From Phoebastria nigripes (taxonomy: Eukaryota > Chordata > Aves > Procellariiformes > Diomedeidae): a stretch of DNA of 64,000 bases. Location of the stretch: the NCBI GenBank assembly GCA_035582835.1, contig JAYKAV010002650.1:297675-361674 (forward strand). Reading direction: 5' to 3'. This document shows positions 61,251-64,000 of this stretch, in pieces (positions within the stretch are counted from its first letter, which is position 1; every line of letters begins with the position of its first letter). The position numbers were made by a program, and so were the translations under genes. The notes below the pieces were generated by a model. That model ran no database searches and was not told the origin of the DNA. It saw only the letters and a program-made list of their open reading frames with translations.

Positions 61251-63725
61251 GTACCCAACAGACACTAAAATACATGCAACACTGAGAAACTCAGACATGC
61301 TAAGTGACAGGAGCTCAACAGTTACCTAGATTGTGTGTTCACTCCTTTGTTACTCCGGATATGTTTTCCAATAAACCTAATGTGACTCAGTTATACAGAA
61401 CGTTAGAACTGATCTTTCTATTCTGAGGGGACTAAACTCAGTGAATGTCCATGATCTGATACAATTCCTATACGCTTTTTGCTCCTATGTTTTTTTCCAA
61501 ATTACAGTTGCATTACTACCTTCCCTACAGCTCCCATACTGCCCTCTTTCACTGTTCTGTCTAAGCAGTCTAGCACTGGTGACAGTTGGCTGTGCTTGTC
61601 TAGTCCTGGGTTGCAGTCACGATTCTGGTGCTGCTCCTGCTCCTTAATTCTGATTTGTGCGTACCTTAAGGATGGTCTGTACACTGTACACCGTTTTTAT
61701 GATATGAAAAAAAGACAACACCACTAGTCAAGCATTCTCACAATAATAATTTAACTTGTCTTCTAAAAGCTTGTAAAATCATGCATTAGTCCAGTGACAT
61801 GACCGTTTAGTGGTTAAGGCTTTGGGGTATTAAAAAGAACAGGTGTAGAGTAGCTGTTGGATTGCTATAAAGAAGCAAATTCACAGGGAACAATATACGT
61901 TGGAGGGTTGGGAACACGTACATAACATTAAACAATTCAGCGTCTCACTCCGGCCTCACTTTCTTTCCAGCAGTGGCCAGCAATATGCTACAAGTCCCCC
62001 AAATCAGCCCCCACTTAGTCAAGAAGCAGCAATTTTATTAACATTACTGACTGCTTTAGCTTTATTTCGTTACTGTTGCCATCACGCTCTTTGTTACTAT
62101 CGAAGATTCTGCCCTAAAAGGTTAAAGCCTCGTACAAATCCCAGTGAATTCAGTCATACAAACTTTTGTGAGGTATGAAAGGTGTGGTGGCATTGCTCTT
62201 GTTTTAGTCAGAAGAGTAGACTCATGGTGAGGTTCTGGTCACCTTTTTCAAACTGTGGCCAGCTGCAGCTTTTAAAAACGTTAAGTAAGCTTGTCCATGT
62301 CCATATGGCTGCCAGTGACAGAGCTGCCAAGAGAGCCTAGGTAGTCTGTCCTACCCACTAGGCACAAGTCCATTCTTTTTGGACTCCCAAGGGCCAACTC
62401 TGGCCAGCTCTCTGAGGGAAGGCTCTGGTTTTCATTACCTGTTTTGACTCTCGAATTGAGGTTTTTAAAATCCAGTCTAAATTAAGACACTTGGGATCAC
62501 TACTGAGCAGATAGACCTATTGTTTAGAATACCTGTGGTAACCTCTTAAATGGAGGGGTATTAAATGTTGTACTAAACTTCTGAATTCCACCTTTCCTAA
62601 AATTTGTGAGGGACCAAATGCATTTCTCTCTCCTTGCTTAAGCTTTGCTGTCAAGGTAGCTGCAGTCCCAAGTGTACCCTGAGTTTATGATCATGGTCTG
62701 CCAAAAGCTGTGATACCAAATCAGGGCATTCCATGCCTACGGGATGATATTTTGCCGTAAGATAAGTGTAGTGTGTATGGAAATTCAATTAATGGGCTGT
62801 CTCACTGGGCATTAATATAGCATCCTAGCACAAAGCAAACCTCACTGTGCTTCTGTTTTGCTCATCACTTTGTGAGACAGGTGTTGCCCAGCCATGATTG
62901 CGTTTGTCACAAGAAACAAATGCACAAATGAAGACAGGCTCAGGGACTGCTGGGAGGTGTCAGTATAAACAATAGCATGATTTGCACACAGGTCTCAGAC
63001 AGTTTGCATCCCTTTTACTTGTCTTTACTTTAATGAAGGCTATAAAATAAATAGCTGTGGCTATAATCTTTAGGAATTAAAATGATTACTTGGCAAGTTG
63101 AAGTAATTAACTATTCTCAGCCAGGAATCAAAACGGAGATATATGGGTAGAAGGATGCAAAAAGAATATATTAACTCACTAGGTAATAGTACTACTGTCC
63201 ATCCTTTTCAGTTTTTTAAAAGAAAAAAAAAAATTGCATGTTGAAATCATGTATCGGCAGCTTTTATAACCGCTGGAGTAATTGAGAGCAATCTTAGCAG
63301 AAGAGATGCAAGACATGGTTTAGGGATGCATGTCTTTGGTCTGAAAATATTGTTCTTGTCTTTTTTGTTATAAAAGGCTATCCAGCGTGGGCCTTCCTTC
63401 TAATTAGATACAAGACCAAGTTAAAGGGTGGGATTAGAGGGCTGGAATTCTATATAGTCACAGAATATGCCTGGTCTTCTCTTCCTTCCTCACTTTTAAG
63501 AAATTCGTAGTAGGGCCATAGAATTTTGAATTATGCTAGTTCTTGACCATTTTCTGAGTTTCTTAGAAACGTGTTCTCACTGAGGTAAGGAAAAAAGTGC
63601 TGGTTTTGCACACTTGCATTGTGTATAAGCGAGCCAATCATGATTCTGCTGAACAAAATGGAAATGCACATAATCCATAAATATCAGGCTGTTACATGCT
63701 CATTTGACTGTATTTTGTGTTTCAG

Positions 63726-63759
63726 ATCACCACATTATGCTTGCCCGGAAGTCATCCGG
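63726..63759 (+). CDS. BRSK2: BRSK2 kinase-domain exon, residues about 177-188 (SPHYACPEVIR)
   Basis: This 34-nt exon completes Gly177 and encodes SPHYACPEVIR, ending on a codon boundary before donor 'gtaagt'. It covers the end of the activation segment, including CPE, the family's form of the APE motif that anchors the P+1 loop. The final Arg (EVIR) fits BRSK2; BRSK1 has Lys there. Acceptor 'gtattttgtgtttcag' is strong. It is very short and lies after an 11-kb intron, so gene predictors may miss it. Skipping it would shift the frame, because 34 is not a multiple of 3. Confidence 0.95.
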
Positions 63760-64000
63760 GTAAGTTAGTTAACATTAGTGTGTATAAATATATTTTTTAA
63801 AGTGTCACTCGTTGCAAGTACGCGGATAGACCCTCTGTACGGGAAATCTGTCCAAGGCAGACAGCGTTGGAAAGGACGTAAAGAACATAACTATAGTTTT
63901 GTTTGTTTGCTCAGCCCTGAATCAAGCCACATCGACTGTATGAGGGAAATGATCATGTGTTATTCTCACAGTACCCTTCGTGCCATGTGATCAGATAGAA
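63760..64000 (+). other. BRSK2: Start of the next BRSK2 intron
   Basis: The donor 'gtaagt' at 63760-63765 opens an intron that runs past the window end. The next expected coding block (GEKYDGR...) is not present in the remaining 241 bases. Confidence 0.9.

Overview
The window is intronic DNA from a vertebrate, almost certainly a bird. The avian evidence is a CR1 LINE 3' end terminating in ATTCTATG repeats at about 33.0-33.8 kb, LTRs of a type I recall as widespread in bird genomes, and sparse, mostly ancient SINE fossils. The sequence has many single ambiguous bases and one 225-N gap (33355-33579), as expected of a draft assembly.

One gene is supported: a plus-strand BRSK2 (SAD-A) serine/threonine kinase gene. 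Four coding exons lie at 25432-25517, 41666-41806, 52655-52771 and 63726-63759. They join in frame into about 126 consecutive kinase-domain residues (about 63-188 in human BRSK2 numbering). These cover the alpha-C glutamate, the hinge region, the HRD catalytic loop, the DFG motif, the activation loop with the LKB1-target threonine, and the CPE (APE-equivalent) motif. Residues that differ between the paralogues ([17 protein letters not shown]) favour BRSK2 over BRSK1. The 5' exons with the glycine-rich loop and the VAIK lysine, and all exons after residue 188, lie outside the window. The introns are at least 25.4, 16.1, 10.8 and 11.0 kb, with a partial last one.

Layout: 1-25.4 kb is intron with MIR-type SINE fossils, short repeats and no recognisable exon. 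25.4-41.7 kb is intron holding a palindromic LTR insertion (29.4-30.7 kb), the CR1 with the N gap, MIR fossils and an old antisense CR1. 41.8-52.7 kb is intron holding two related tandem hairpins, a GC-rich CCAAT/CRE-like cluster and a solo LTR. 52.8-63.7 kb is intron with MIR fossils and candidate conserved blocks.

The most unusual object is at 29438-30657: two nearly identical LTRs in inverted orientation, separated by 75 bp that include a Lys-type primer-binding site. The whole palindrome is bracketed by one 5-bp direct duplication (CCTTT). A related solo LTR at 51098-51688 also has a 5-bp duplication (ATAAG), so the palindrome appears to have integrated as a single unit. No tRNA, rRNA, CRISPR array or second protein-coding gene was found. 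The other open frames look like chance intronic frames.
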